64,000 bases of DNA from Lactobacillus xujianguonis (GTDB lineage Bacteria > Bacillota > Bacilli > Lactobacillales > Lactobacillaceae). Shown here piece by piece: positions 8,534 through 17,730 of the stretch. Within the stretch, counting starts at the first letter, position 1. Each line of letters starts with the position of its first letter. The notes below the pieces were generated by a model. That model worked only from the letters and a program-made list of their open reading frames with translations, did no database searches and was not told where the DNA came from. A program made the translations under genes and the position numbers. The stretch is from the NCBI RefSeq assembly GCF_004009905.1, contig NZ_ML136878.1, positions 1 to 64,000 on the forward strand. The letters run 5' to 3'.

Positions 8534-9583
8534 CTATTTTTTAGGCACATAGCCAGCTAAGATTTGCTTAGCTTGTTGTTTAGTTAAGCGATAATGGTAA
8601 TACTTTTGATAAAAGTCACGCGTTTTTTCGACCATATCTAACTGCGTAAACTGAGCTGGATGTAGTAACTTAGCAGCCCATAATACTTGCAAAGCTTCTT
8701 CTGTACTATAACGATCCCAAGGGAAGGTTCCTTGCGGATTACCGTAAACTTTTCCTTCTTCAGCTGCCGTTGTCTTTTGCAATAAAGGATCATGTTTAAC
8801 TAGTCGGCGCGCGTTAGCAGTAGTGGTTTGACCAATAATGATCACCTGCGGATTTTGCTTAACAATTTCTTCTGGATTAACTTGGACCATATTGCCGCGA
8901 GCCTTAATCGCATTTTTTCCACCAGCAAACTTAATCCATTCATTGATAATGGTTTCTTGCCCATCAACTTGCTTTAAATTTGTCGCATCCGTGATATGAA
9001 GTACCCGAACTCGTTTCTGGTTGGCAACCCGTTTTTGCACATAAGACAAATTATGAGCTAATTCCTGGTTATATCTTTTAGCGACAGTTTGATATTTTTT
9101 ACCTAAAATTTTGGCCGTCAAATTGACTGATTTTTTTAAACCAGGAAAATCAGTAAACATGGCATTCACGGTCGGAATTTTAGCTTGACGCAATTGCTTA
9201 ACTTGTCCAGGATTCGCGGCAATCGCTACATCTGGCTTAGTTTTTAAAATTTCTTCAATCTGCAAATCTTGCCCAACAAACGGCGCCTTAACTTTGGCAA
9301 TTTGCGGATCAACCTTTCTAAACCAGCCTTGTTTTTGAATCATTGGCGTAGTCGTTACTAATTTCTGTTGACCACCTAATAACAAAACGATTTGATTATT
9401 GGCATGCCACAAATCTGCTACGCGCTTCACTTGCTTGGGAATTTTAACCTTCGTGCGAGTCATATCAACTACTGTTCTAGTGTTTTTAGCAGTTGCACTA
9501 TTTTTCCCACAAGCAGTCAACATTACCAGTAAAGTAAGCACTAATGTCAACGCGAAAAAGTTTGATTTCTTCTTTAATTTCAT
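8534..9583 (-). CDS. FecB-type ABC-transporter substrate-binding lipoprotein
   Basis: 349 residues with a lipoprotein signal peptide: Lys-rich start, hydrophobic core and lipobox LTAC (Cys about residue 25). The rest is a type III periplasmic-binding-protein fold (PF01497 family) used for iron-siderophore, heme, cobalamin and, in MolABC systems, molybdate. Features: VADLWHANNQIVLLLGG, the inter-lobe helix, and NPEEIVKQNPQVIIIG. No permease or ATPase lies next to it; the matching FecCD permease and ATPase are at 27995-29756, at the far end of the nar island. It ends an operon with two unknown genes (9587-10991). Because a nitrate reductase needs molybdate and no ModABC is seen, molybdate import is an attractive inference; iron or heme remain possible. 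Confidence 0.8.
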   Translation of the reverse strand: MKLKKKSNFFALTLVLTLLVMLTACGKNSATAKNTRTVVDMTRTKVKIPKQVKRVADLWHANNQIVLLLGGQQKLVTTTPMIQKQGWFRKVDPQIAKVKAPFVGQDLQIEEILKTKPDVAIAANPGQVKQLRQAKIPTVNAMFTDFPGLKKSVNLTAKILGKKYQTVAKRYNQELAHNLSYVQKRVANQKRVRVLHITDATNLKQVDGQETIINEWIKFAGGKNAIKARGNMVQVNPEEIVKQNPQVIIIGQTTTANARRLVKHDPLLQKTTAAEEGKVYGNPQGTFPWDRYSTEEALQVLWAAKLLHPAQFTQLDMVEKTRDFYQKYYHYRLTKQQAKQILAGYVPKK

Positions 9584-9586
9584 CCC

Positions 9587-10018
9587 TTATACCATTTTCT
9601 TCCAGATATTTTCATCAAAATAGCCTAATTTATTACTTTCCCAAGTTTTGAGATAGGCAATTAATTCAATTGCGGCTGACGGACTGACTGCATTAATCGC
9701 ATTTAACCCAGTCCCAATTGGCACCAGCTCACTCATGGCTGTAATATCATTGCCATTTTCGATTTCTACTTGTGAACAGAAAATAGACCAATGCCCTAGA
9801 ATATTAGGCGCAAAGACAAAGAAAACGTTATAATCATCTGACAAATAAGCTGGTAAAGCCCAGGCCACATCATCAATTGGTTCAGGATAAAGATTCCCTT
9901 GTAAAGCAAATTGCTTAATATTTAAGGCTGTTGGCTGTGTTTTGAGCAGAAAGACGGTATTTTCAAAATCTGGCCGACCCATTTTCATCTCTGGGGTAAT
10001 AATATCTTGTAAACGCAT
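9587..10018 (-). CDS. Unknown 143-residue protein in the nar island
   Basis: I do not recognise the family. The protein is acidic and soluble with no signal peptide or membrane segment; the middle (YNVFFVFAPNILGHWSIFCSQVEI) is a run of beta strands, followed by Gly/Ala/Ile-rich helices and a Trp-rich end. Start: ATG 10018 after AGGTGA. It is tightly packed, 7 nt after the upstream unknown gene and 3 nt before the binding-protein gene, so it is translated in the same operon. Its position suggests a role tied to nitrate respiration or to the ABC importer, but no function can be assigned. Confidence 0.7.
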   Translation of the reverse strand: MRLQDIITPEMKMGRPDFENTVFLLKTQPTALNIKQFALQGNLYPEPIDDVAWALPAYLSDDYNVFFVFAPNILGHWSIFCSQVEIENGNDITAMSELVPIGTGLNAINAVSPSAAIELIAYLKTWESNKLGYFDENIWKKMV

Positions 10019-10025
10019 CTTTCAC

Positions 10026-10991
10026 CTAAATAAAATTCTTCCTATAAAAATCATACTTTTGATGAATATCCTTGAGTGGTGCATCCATCACGTGTTCTTT
10101 TCCTTGAGTATCAACTTTAAAGTTAGTCATAATAATCCGATTAAATTGCATTCTGAGTAACGGATTTTTCTTAAAAAGAGCTTCCAAGTCGGTTGACATG
10201 ATTTGTAAATGATCACAGTATTTTGGCACTAAAAGTTTCTCTAGTTGGCTAAAACTATCAGCTAAAACTTCAGAGTAAGCGTGGTCAGCATACTTCAATT
10301 CATTTTTTTCAAACAGATCATAATATTCTAAATCCGTTAATCCCTTACGGTTCTTGATATTATGTTGTTCATCGTATTGGTGAGTCAAATAAGCATCCCA
10401 ATCACGGTAAGCGTAAGTGGTCATCTGCAAAACTAACTTCTTGCCTGGCTTTTTGATATTTTCAGGTACCATTTTCCCCTGCGGATCAATTAAGTAAGGT
10501 CGCACCAAAAATTCTGCAACTAAATAATAGTAAGTTCCAGGAATTAATTCTCGATCATGATTATCCTCATATAACTTACCTTCACCGGGCAATTGCTTCA
10601 GTTTATTAATCGACAATCTAGTCTGATCAATCGCATAGATAATATCTTCTACCTCTTGATCAATTTCTTCTCGTGCCGAGATCACTTGCAAGACATGAGT
10701 AAATAATCGCGACAAATTATTCTTTTCTTTTAACTGATTCTCGTAAAAGCCACCTTGCCGTTGATATTTACGGGTTTCGCGTTCCATTTGTTCTTCCAAA
10801 GCTGTTGTCATCCGTTCAACTTTTACTGGAAGAACTGGCTTATCAAAGGATTCTTGGGCGACTTGGCGAACTGCTTCGCGCAAAATAGGTCGCATTTCAA
10901 TAAAGTCAGGATAGTCAAAAACATTTTGAAATTGTTGTTCTTCAAATTGTTTGCGAATTTTTTGATTTAAATCAAAGTTAAATTGCGTCAT
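10026..10991 (-). CDS. Unknown 321-residue protein, first gene of the FecB-type operon
   Basis: Not recognised. It is soluble, highly charged and mostly helical; residues about 60-130 (ALEEQMERETRKYQRQGG ... REEIDQEVEDIIYAID) look like long helices or a coiled coil. One cysteine (KYCDHLQ) and several histidines are present, but no metal motif stands out. Start: ATG 10991 after GAAAGGAC. It heads the operon 10991-8534 with a second unknown protein and the FecB-type lipoprotein. The palindrome at 11048-11061, shared with other promoters of the nar island, lies 57 nt upstream of its start, so it is probably co-regulated with the nitrate genes. Confidence 0.7.
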   Translation of the reverse strand: MTQFNFDLNQKIRKQFEEQQFQNVFDYPDFIEMRPILREAVRQVAQESFDKPVLPVKVERMTTALEEQMERETRKYQRQGGFYENQLKEKNNLSRLFTHVLQVISAREEIDQEVEDIIYAIDQTRLSINKLKQLPGEGKLYEDNHDRELIPGTYYYLVAEFLVRPYLIDPQGKMVPENIKKPGKKLVLQMTTYAYRDWDAYLTHQYDEQHNIKNRKGLTDLEYYDLFEKNELKYADHAYSEVLADSFSQLEKLLVPKYCDHLQIMSTDLEALFKKNPLLRMQFNRIIMTNFKVDTQGKEHVMDAPLKDIHQKYDFYRKNFI

Positions 10992-11047
10992 AAATTTAGT
11001 CCTTTCTTCCAGTCTATATTTTAGAAAACAAAAAACCTGACGGATAT

Positions 11048-11061
11048 TAGGAAATTAACTA
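11048..11061 (-). promoter_or_regulatory. Candidate nar-island operator (site D)
   Basis: TAGGAAATTAACTA matches the 14-bp palindrome found at three other promoters of the island (consensus TAGGRAWTTAMCTA). It is 57 nt upstream of the unknown gene starting at 10991, a suitable position for an activator of the 10991-8534 operon. Confidence 0.55.
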
Positions 11062-11070
11062 ATTTATTGC

Positions 11071-11105
11071 AAAAAAACAGCTTTGGAAAATTCCAAAGCT
11101 ATTTT
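11071..11105 (-). terminator. Terminator of narGHJI
   Basis: On the minus strand AGCTTTGGAA - TT - TTCCAAAGCT is followed by GTTTTTTT. It lies 14 nt beyond the narI stop codon and ends the nar operon. Confidence 0.88.
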
Positions 11106-11118
11106 TATGAGAGGAGTT

Positions 11119-11814
11119 TTATTTAGTGTAGGCAATCCGCCGGCGGTAAACAATGAATCTCCGGAAAATGTATTGCCATGGCAAAGTTAAAGCGTGAACC
11201 AATCTGGTGTATGGGAAATAGCCGAAAATGGCAAATCCGCAACAAACGTGAATCTTATAGATTAATGGTACATTCTTCATCAGTTGCCATTGTGGGTGAA
11301 GAGTAAATAAACTTCTTACCCACGGACCAATTGTTAAGCGATAATTATAATCAACAAATCCGCCGTAAATGGTACAACACATCCCTAAGGTAATAGTAAT
11401 TAATAAGGCCCAATCAATAATAATGTCATTGATTGACGAAGTCTTAAATACCCGCGCAACGGTCATGCGGCGATAAGTCAAGATGGCAATCCCGATCCAA
11501 GCCAGACTACCAGCAGGAATTCCCATCATTAAGGAACCAAACATGTGGTACATCTTTTCGGTAATGCCAAAATATGAGGTCCATTCCATTGGAACCAGCA
11601 TCCCTAAACAGTGACCAAAGAAGGCCAAGATAATTCCTACGTGAAAAAGCGTACTACCGATAATCAATAATTTCTTTTCAAAGATTTCACTCGATTTAGC
11701 TGTAATTGACGCGTGGAAATATTTAAAGCGGACAAAATTACCTACGATAAAGGACAATAACATTAAATATGGGTAATAAACCCAAAGCAAGATCGACCAA
11801 CTATCACTATGCAT
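11119..11814 (-). CDS. narI: Respiratory nitrate reductase gamma subunit (cytochrome b)
   Basis: 231-residue membrane subunit that oxidises menaquinol and passes electrons through two b hemes to NarH. Five membrane segments. The heme-ligating histidines sit where expected: LFHVGIILAFFGHCLGM in the second segment (equivalents of His56 and His66 of E. coli NarI) and IHVCCGFAIFGYFPYTRLVHALT near the end (equivalents of His187 and His205). The frame is open from 11853, but GGAGGCGAGG precedes ATG 11814, which overlaps the narJ stop by 8 nt, so 11814 is the likely start. Last gene of narGHJI. It requires heme; lactobacilli usually take this up from outside. Confidence 0.93.
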   Translation of the reverse strand: MHSDSWSILLWVYYPYLMLLSFIVGNFVRFKYFHASITAKSSEIFEKKLLIIGSTLFHVGIILAFFGHCLGMLVPMEWTSYFGITEKMYHMFGSLMMGIPAGSLAWIGIAILTYRRMTVARVFKTSSINDIIIDWALLITITLGMCCTIYGGFVDYNYRLTIGPWVRSLFTLHPQWQLMKNVPLIYKIHVCCGFAIFGYFPYTRLVHALTLPWQYIFRRFIVYRRRIAYTK

Positions 11815-12385
11815 CAATCCTCGCCTCCGTTTCAATACATGATCTGATAACATTCCGAATTTGCCGGATCAGCTTCATATAAGGATCATCAGCATCTGGA
11901 ACCGCATTTTTTAATAAAGTGTAGGTTCCATCTTCAATTACGCCGAGAGCCAAATTTAAATCATTCTTACGCTCATCATTCATAAAATCAGCATAAGCAA
12001 AGAATTCTAGCATCATTGGTAGATAATCTGCCAATTCGCTACTCGTTTCCGAAATGCCAAACATTTCATATAACATTTTTAGCTTGGCAATAATGGTCCC
12101 CCGTTCACGTGAATCAGTCATCTTGTAATAAGACATATACAAGGTATAGCGCCGATTCATTTCAAACAAGTTGGCGTAATGACTTTGCTGCTGCAAAAAA
12201 CTTTGTTTAGCCAATAAATCAAATTGGGTAAGAATTGCTTCTTTAAGATCTTTTTCTAAAGCTGGATTATTTGCAATTAATTGTCGCACTTCAGGGGTAA
12301 AAGTTTGCTCATCAGGATAATCAATGATTCTGGAGAGCGTCACAAATACATCGTACAACTGATTAATCCGTTCAAAATTAATCAC
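11807..12385 (-). CDS. narJ: Nitrate reductase assembly chaperone
   Basis: Private chaperone that holds NarGH for molybdenum-cofactor insertion before docking on NarI. The 192-residue, mostly helical TorD/NarJ-type fold is supported by LSRIIDYPDEQTF near the start and MLEFFAYADF in the middle. The frame is open to 12415, but ATGGAGGAATTTGGC gives a GGAGG ribosome binding site 8 nt before GTG 12385, so I place the start there. That GTG overlaps the last codons of narH, and the end overlaps narI; the four nar genes are translationally coupled. Confidence 0.88.
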   Translation of the reverse strand: MINFERINQLYDVFVTLSRIIDYPDEQTFTPEVRQLIANNPALEKDLKEAILTQFDLLAKQSFLQQQSHYANLFEMNRRYTLYMSYYKMTDSRERGTIIAKLKMLYEMFGISETSSELADYLPMMLEFFAYADFMNDERKNDLNLALGVIEDGTYTLLKNAVPDADDPYMKLIRQIRNVIRSCIETEARIDA

Positions 12386-13937
12386 GCCAAATTCCTCCAT
12401 AGAAACTTTCAGCATAAATCTGGTTCGTTGATTCGCCAGCCTCAGCCTTCTTAAAGATACTTGAGTGTTGTGGTGCTAAAGCACAGCCTTCACATTCATC
12501 GTACCCTAAGCCGCCCTGTTCAGCTTGAGCATCTTCGAGTTGAGCCTTGTTGCTTTGCGGAATAACAAAACGATCTTCATATTTAGCAATGGCTAACAAG
12601 CGATAAAGTGAAGTGGCAGTTTGTTCAGTTAAGCCCACTCTTTCTAATTTGCTGGTATCAAAGTCCTTACCACTAGTCTTAGCCCGCATGTAAAGCCGCA
12701 TCATTGCTAATTTATAAAGGGCTTTCTTAATTACTGGCACATTACCACCGGTTAACAAGTTAGCTAAGTATTCCACAGGCACCCGCATTTGATCAATTCC
12801 AGGGAAAATCATCTCAGGATTCTTAATAGAATCACGTCCTTCAAAATATGACATGACTGGTGATAGTGGTGGAATGTACCAAACCATTGGCATTGTCCGG
12901 TATTCCGGATGCAGTGGAAAGGCAATTTGATCCTTAACCGCCATCCGATAAATTGGTGACTTCTGGGCAGCGGCAATCATTTCTTCAGAAATACCGTCAG
13001 CCAAAGCTTGTTTAACAATTTCTGGATCATTAGGATCAAGGAATAATTCTCTTTGTGCTTCATAAAGCTTAGTTTCATCAGGAGTTGATGCTGCTTCTTC
13101 TACTCTGTCAGCATCATAAAGCAAGGCACCAATATATCTAATCCGGCCAACACAAGTTTCAGCACAGACAGTTGGTTGTCCTTCTTCAATTCTTGGATAA
13201 CAGAAAGTACATTTTTCTGCCTTATGCGTCTTCCAGTTGAAGTAAACCTTCTTATAAGGGCATCCCGTCATACAGAAACGCCAACCCCGACATCTTTCTT
13301 GGTCAACTAAGACAATCCCATCCTCATCACGTTTATACATCGCACCTGAAGGACAAGAAGCCACACATGGTGCATTTAAACAATGTTCACAAAGACGAGG
13401 CAAGTACATCATAAAGGCTTGTTCAAAGTTCTTCTTAATGTCAGACTCGATCTTTTGTATGTTAGGGTCTTGCTCAACATATTCTGTTGACCCAGCTAAG
13501 TCATCATCCCAGTTAGGACCAGTTTTTAATTCCATGTCTTCACCGGTAATTTGGGACTTAGGAAGAGCTACTGGTTGGTGCTTACGCTCTGGACCAAACA
13601 AAGTCTTATAGTCATAAGTCCAGGGCTCATAATAGTCATCCATTTCAGGCATATCATTATTGTAAAAGATCTTACCTAAGGCAACCTTATTTAACTTACC
13701 ACCAGCTCTTAAAGTTAACTTTCCTTTGCTGTTGAGCTTCCAACCACCATGATATTGATCTTCATCTTCCCAGCGCTTAGGGTAACCAACACCTGGCTTG
13801 GTCTCAACATTGTTAAACCACATATATTCAGCACCTGGACGATTAGTCCAAGTATTTTTGCAAGTTACGGAACAGGTATGACACCCGATACACTTATCAA
13901 GGTTTAAGACCATTTCGATTTGGGCTTTAATCTTCAC
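12378..13937 (-). CDS. narH: Respiratory nitrate reductase beta subunit (iron-sulfur)
   Basis: 519-residue electron-transfer subunit with one [3Fe-4S] and three [4Fe-4S] clusters. Cysteine groups: CIGCHTCSVTCKNTW (residues 16-30), CEHCLNAPCVASCPSG, CRGWRFCMTGCPYKK (Trp in place of the second Cys marks the 3Fe-4S site, as in E. coli NarH) and CTFCYPRI ... CAETCVGR. All expected ligands are present, so it should be functional. It starts with GTG 13937, inside the end of narG (11-nt overlap), after AAGGTGA. Partner of NarG on the cytoplasmic face of the membrane. Confidence 0.95.
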   Translation of the reverse strand: MKIKAQIEMVLNLDKCIGCHTCSVTCKNTWTNRPGAEYMWFNNVETKPGVGYPKRWEDEDQYHGGWKLNSKGKLTLRAGGKLNKVALGKIFYNNDMPEMDDYYEPWTYDYKTLFGPERKHQPVALPKSQITGEDMELKTGPNWDDDLAGSTEYVEQDPNIQKIESDIKKNFEQAFMMYLPRLCEHCLNAPCVASCPSGAMYKRDEDGIVLVDQERCRGWRFCMTGCPYKKVYFNWKTHKAEKCTFCYPRIEEGQPTVCAETCVGRIRYIGALLYDADRVEEAASTPDETKLYEAQRELFLDPNDPEIVKQALADGISEEMIAAAQKSPIYRMAVKDQIAFPLHPEYRTMPMVWYIPPLSPVMSYFEGRDSIKNPEMIFPGIDQMRVPVEYLANLLTGGNVPVIKKALYKLAMMRLYMRAKTSGKDFDTSKLERVGLTEQTATSLYRLLAIAKYEDRFVIPQSNKAQLEDAQAEQGGLGYDECEGCALAPQHSSIFKKAEAGESTNQIYAESFYGGIWRD

Positions 13938-16900
13938 TCCAAGTCACCTTCTTCAATTTTCTAACATTGGCATAAAGGTCACGCTGATTTCCAGTTGGAC
14001 CATAATAGTTCCAGCCATAACATAATTGCCCATAACCCCCAACCATGTGAGTTGGTTTAACGTGAATTTGCGTTGGAGCATTGTGAGATCCACCGCGATT
14101 CCCCGTAATTGTTGATAATGGTTCATAAATTTCATTATCTTGGGCATGGTACATGTACAAACTACCTTCTGGCATCCGGTGAGAAACAACTGCTCTAGCA
14201 GTTACTACCCCGTTACGGTTATAAAGTTCAATCCAATCATTATCTTTCACATCAATCTTAGCTGCATCTTGTGGACTCATCCAAACTGTTGGGCCACCTC
14301 TAAAGAGGGTTAACATTTCCAAGTTGTCGTAATACATGGTGTGGATATTCCACTTACCGTGTGGCGTCATGTACCGCAGAGTTACTTCTTTATCAGCTGG
14401 TTGAACGTCGACATCTTGTGGTGCCAAAACTTGTGGTGGTAAGGATGGCTTAAAGGTGGCTAGTCCTTCACCAAAGTCCAAGAAGATTTCATGATCAACA
14501 TAGTACTGCTGACGTCCAGTCAAAGTAACCCAAGGTATTTTTCTTTCAACATTTAAGGAGAATGGTGAATAACGATCCCCACCGTGTTTGGCAGAAGTCC
14601 CAATTGGCGTTGGATAAGCTTCTTGTGGTTGAGCGGTAATCTTCTGGAAGGTCATCCAGTCATCTGCATGACCGCGTCCAATGTCTTCTAACTTCTCACC
14701 GGTAACTGTTTCCTTCTTCTTCCAAGCTCGATCACATAAGCGACCATTAGAAGCAGTTGACATATGTAAGATAGCTTCACAGACATTAACGTCTTCATCC
14801 AATTTTGGTAAACCGGCATCATAACCTTCATCAAAGGTGCCTAAGCTGTCCTTTAATTCATCATAAGCATCTTGAACTTCATAGCCATAGTTGTTAACCA
14901 TATTTGGTCCTAAGGCGATAAAGCGATCATATAAGTGGTGATAGTCACGTTCAACTAAAGATAAACTTGGCATCGTCTTACCTGGAATTGGTTCAACTTC
15001 ACCCTTCTTCCAGTCACGAATTTCACCACCTACTTGGCCAATTTCACCTGGCGTGCCGTGACCTAAAGGCCGTGTCTTTAAGTCATAAACTTTTTCAGGT
15101 AAGTATTTCTTTGCCATTTCAGAGAAAGTCTTGGCTAACAACTTAAATTGTTGCCAGTCACTCTTTGATTCCCACATTGGACTAATTGCTTTATTAAATG
15201 GGTGAATGAACGGGTGCATATCCGTTGAAGATAAATCTTCTTTTTCATACCAAGTAGCTGCTGGCAAAACAACATCAGAATACATCGCAGTTGAAACCAT
15301 TCTGAAGTCCATATCAACCACTAAGTCGAGCTTACCGGTAGTTTCTTCGTCATGCCAAATCATGTCTTCTGGCTTTAAACGAGCATTCGGCTTAGCTAGC
15401 AGTCCATTTTCAGCTCCTAGTAAGTGCTTCATAAAGTATTCCGCTCCCTTACCAGAAGAAGCAAATAAGTTAGACCGCCATAAGAAGAAGTTCTTTGGTT
15501 GGTTGATTTTGGCATCAGGATCTTCTGCCGCAAATTGCAGAGTTCCCTTCTTTAATTCATCAACTACTTTAGCTGAAATTTCCTTAATGTCCTTAGTACC
15601 ATAATCTTTCACAAAGGATAAAGAACTACGGTTAAATTGTGGATATGAAGGTAGCCACCCTAAGCGAATCGCCATTTGAACGTAGTCGGCATTATGCAAA
15701 TATTGGTGACTGCTACCATAAACAGGTGAGTACTGCTTTTGGTTATCCATTTCTTCATAACGCCATTGATCAGTGGCAAAGTAATACCAAGTCGTACCTT
15801 GCTGTTGGCGAGCACCACCTTTAACCCAATCATTAGCAAAGGTGATGTTAGCCCATCCTTCTTGCGGACGCAATTTTTCTTGACCAACATAGTGAGCCCA
15901 GCCGCCACCTTGTACACCAACACAGCCACAAAGCATTAACAGGTTAATAATTGTCCGATAGTTCATGTCAGCATTGTACCAGTGGTTGACCCCACCACCC
16001 ATGATGACCATACACTTACCGCCGGTGTCTAAGGCATTTTGAGCAAATTCACGGGCGATTTGGGTAACTAATTTGGCTTTCACGCCAGTATACTGTTCTT
16101 GCCAAGCAGGAGTAAATGCAGAACTAGCATCATTTTCATCTTTAGCAGCCAGATCGTCATTGTCATGACGCTTAATCCCATATTGAGCCAAAAGCAAGTC
16201 ATAGGCAGTAGTAACATAGTGTTCACTACCATCCGCATAGGTGATTTTTCTTACTGGCAAATGCCGGGCTACAACACTGTTACCTTCATTTGAAAAGGCC
16301 GGAAAATCCACAACTACTTCTTCAGTTGGTGCATCTTGATCTAGGACACTCATGGCAGGATCAATGTCATGACCAGCTTCGTCTTTTAGTTCAATATTCC
16401 ATTTTTGACTTGGATCATATTTTTGACCAACGGTTCCGTTAGGAACAACAAAATTGTGTTGTTTTTGATCATAGACAATGGTCTTCCATTCGCCATTCTT
16501 TTCTCCTGCACCCTTAAGATCAGTTATTCTGACATAGTGCCCTGAAGTTAAATGACCATCATTAGCCTTACTCTTAACTAACTCAATGATGAATGGTAAG
16601 TCAGTGTATTGCTTAGAATAATTAATAAATTGTTGTTCATGGCGCTTTTGATAGAACTCATTCAAAATGACATAAGTCATCCCTTGAGCTACAGCTGAGT
16701 CAGTTCCCGGTTCTGGTGCAAGCCAGTCATCAGCAAACTTAACATTTTCAGCATAATCCGGACTAACGGCGACGATTTTAGATCCTTTATAACGAACTTC
16801 AGTCATAAAGTGCGCATCAGGTGTCCGCGTCAATGGAATATTAGACCCCCACATAATGATGTAGGAAGAATTGTACCAATCAGCTGATTCTGGGACATCA

Positions 16901-17592
16901 GTCTGTTCACCCCAAACTTGTGGGGATGCTGGCGGTAAGTCCGCATACCAGTCATAGAAGGATAACTCTTCCCCACCAAGTAAAGCAATAAAGCGGGCCC
17001 CAGCACTAAAGGACATCATTGACATCGCTGGAATTGGGGTAAAGCCGGCAATTCGATCAGGACCATACTTTTTAATGGTATAAATCAGTGAAGCAGAAAT
17101 TAATTCTAGTGCTTCTTGGCGGTGTACCCGAATCATGCCACCATGTCCACGGACTGACTTATATTCCTTTTCCTTAGCTGGATCTTCAACAATACTTGCC
17201 CAAGCATCAACTGGATTATCAAATTGCTTTTTAGCTTCAGTCCATAGTTTCCACAAACGTCCGCGAATATAAGGATATTTGATTCTGACTGGGCTATATT
17301 CATACCAAGAAAAACTGGCACCACGCGGGCAACCACGAGGCTCATAGCCAGGAATATTAGCACCGCAAGATGGATAATCCGTTGCCTGGTGTTCCCAAGT
17401 GATAATGCCTTGCTTAACATAAACATTCCAACTACATGAACCAGTACAGTTAACTCCGTGGGTAGTTCTAACTACTTTATCATGGGCCCAACGTTGGCGA
17501 TAAAGTTTTTCCCAGCGGCGACTTTTCTCTTCAAGTTGAGTAAAAGTCCCATTAAATTTTTCTACTTTATGAAAGAAACGCGACTTAAACAC
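13927..17592 (-). CDS. narG: Respiratory nitrate reductase alpha subunit (Mo-bisMGD)
   Basis: 1221-residue catalytic subunit reducing nitrate to nitrite at a Mo-bis-MGD centre, on the cytoplasmic face, fed by menaquinol through NarHI. The FS0 cluster motif is HGVNCTGSCSW (His ligand plus Cys, residues about 46-56) with CGANIPGYEPRGCPRG following; the molybdenum-ligating Asp is in GEQTDVPESADWYNSS. The length is close to E. coli NarG (1247). Start is GTG 17592 with AGGGGGAG 6 nt before it; a nearby ATG (17594) is out of frame. First gene of narGHJI, divergent from moeB. No lesion is visible. Confidence 0.96.
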   Translation of the reverse strand: MFKSRFFHKVEKFNGTFTQLEEKSRRWEKLYRQRWAHDKVVRTTHGVNCTGSCSWNVYVKQGIITWEHQATDYPSCGANIPGYEPRGCPRGASFSWYEYSPVRIKYPYIRGRLWKLWTEAKKQFDNPVDAWASIVEDPAKEKEYKSVRGHGGMIRVHRQEALELISASLIYTIKKYGPDRIAGFTPIPAMSMMSFSAGARFIALLGGEELSFYDWYADLPPASPQVWGEQTDVPESADWYNSSYIIMWGSNIPLTRTPDAHFMTEVRYKGSKIVAVSPDYAENVKFADDWLAPEPGTDSAVAQGMTYVILNEFYQKRHEQQFINYSKQYTDLPFIIELVKSKANDGHLTSGHYVRITDLKGAGEKNGEWKTIVYDQKQHNFVVPNGTVGQKYDPSQKWNIELKDEAGHDIDPAMSVLDQDAPTEEVVVDFPAFSNEGNSVVARHLPVRKITYADGSEHYVTTAYDLLLAQYGIKRHDNDDLAAKDENDASSAFTPAWQEQYTGVKAKLVTQIAREFAQNALDTGGKCMVIMGGGVNHWYNADMNYRTIINLLMLCGCVGVQGGGWAHYVGQEKLRPQEGWANITFANDWVKGGARQQQGTTWYYFATDQWRYEEMDNQKQYSPVYGSSHQYLHNADYVQMAIRLGWLPSYPQFNRSSLSFVKDYGTKDIKEISAKVVDELKKGTLQFAAEDPDAKINQPKNFFLWRSNLFASSGKGAEYFMKHLLGAENGLLAKPNARLKPEDMIWHDEETTGKLDLVVDMDFRMVSTAMYSDVVLPAATWYEKEDLSSTDMHPFIHPFNKAISPMWESKSDWQQFKLLAKTFSEMAKKYLPEKVYDLKTRPLGHGTPGEIGQVGGEIRDWKKGEVEPIPGKTMPSLSLVERDYHHLYDRFIALGPNMVNNYGYEVQDAYDELKDSLGTFDEGYDAGLPKLDEDVNVCEAILHMSTASNGRLCDRAWKKKETVTGEKLEDIGRGHADDWMTFQKITAQPQEAYPTPIGTSAKHGGDRYSPFSLNVERKIPWVTLTGRQQYYVDHEIFLDFGEGLATFKPSLPPQVLAPQDVDVQPADKEVTLRYMTPHGKWNIHTMYYDNLEMLTLFRGGPTVWMSPQDAAKIDVKDNDWIELYNRNGVVTARAVVSHRMPEGSLYMYHAQDNEIYEPLSTITGNRGGSHNAPTQIHVKPTHMVGGYGQLCYGWNYYGPTGNQRDLYANVRKLKKVTWSED

Positions 17593-17730
17593 ATTCGTCT
17601 CCCCCTAATCTAAAACATTCAGTAATTTTGCCTACAGCAAAGTAAGCCATTTCCCTAATATCAAGATTAGCACCGGAATTGTTATACTACGACTAGGGAA
17701 TTACCTATATTTTTGACAAAGAGGTGAAAA
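17593..17730. promoter_or_regulatory. Divergent narG/moeB control region
   Basis: 138 nt between the two operons. It holds the full palindrome at 17694-17707 and a half match, TTTCCCTAATA at 17650-17660 (TATTAGGGAAA towards narG), about 60 nt upstream of the narG start. TATACT (17683-17688) or TATATT (17706-17711) could be a moeB -10; TTGATA (minus strand, 17664-17659) could be a narG -35 with a poor -10, as expected for an activator-dependent promoter. Confidence 0.5.
17694..17707 (+). promoter_or_regulatory. Candidate nar-island operator (site A)
   Basis: TAGGGAATTACCTA is a near-perfect palindrome (one mismatched pair). It differs at one base from the site at 29754 and at two from the site at 27920. 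It lies between the divergent narGHJI and moeB operons. Confidence 0.6.

Noticed and set aside
15206-15604. 132-residue frame opposite narG
   Set aside because: Complementary to well-conserved narG codons; no ribosome binding site or recognisable domain.
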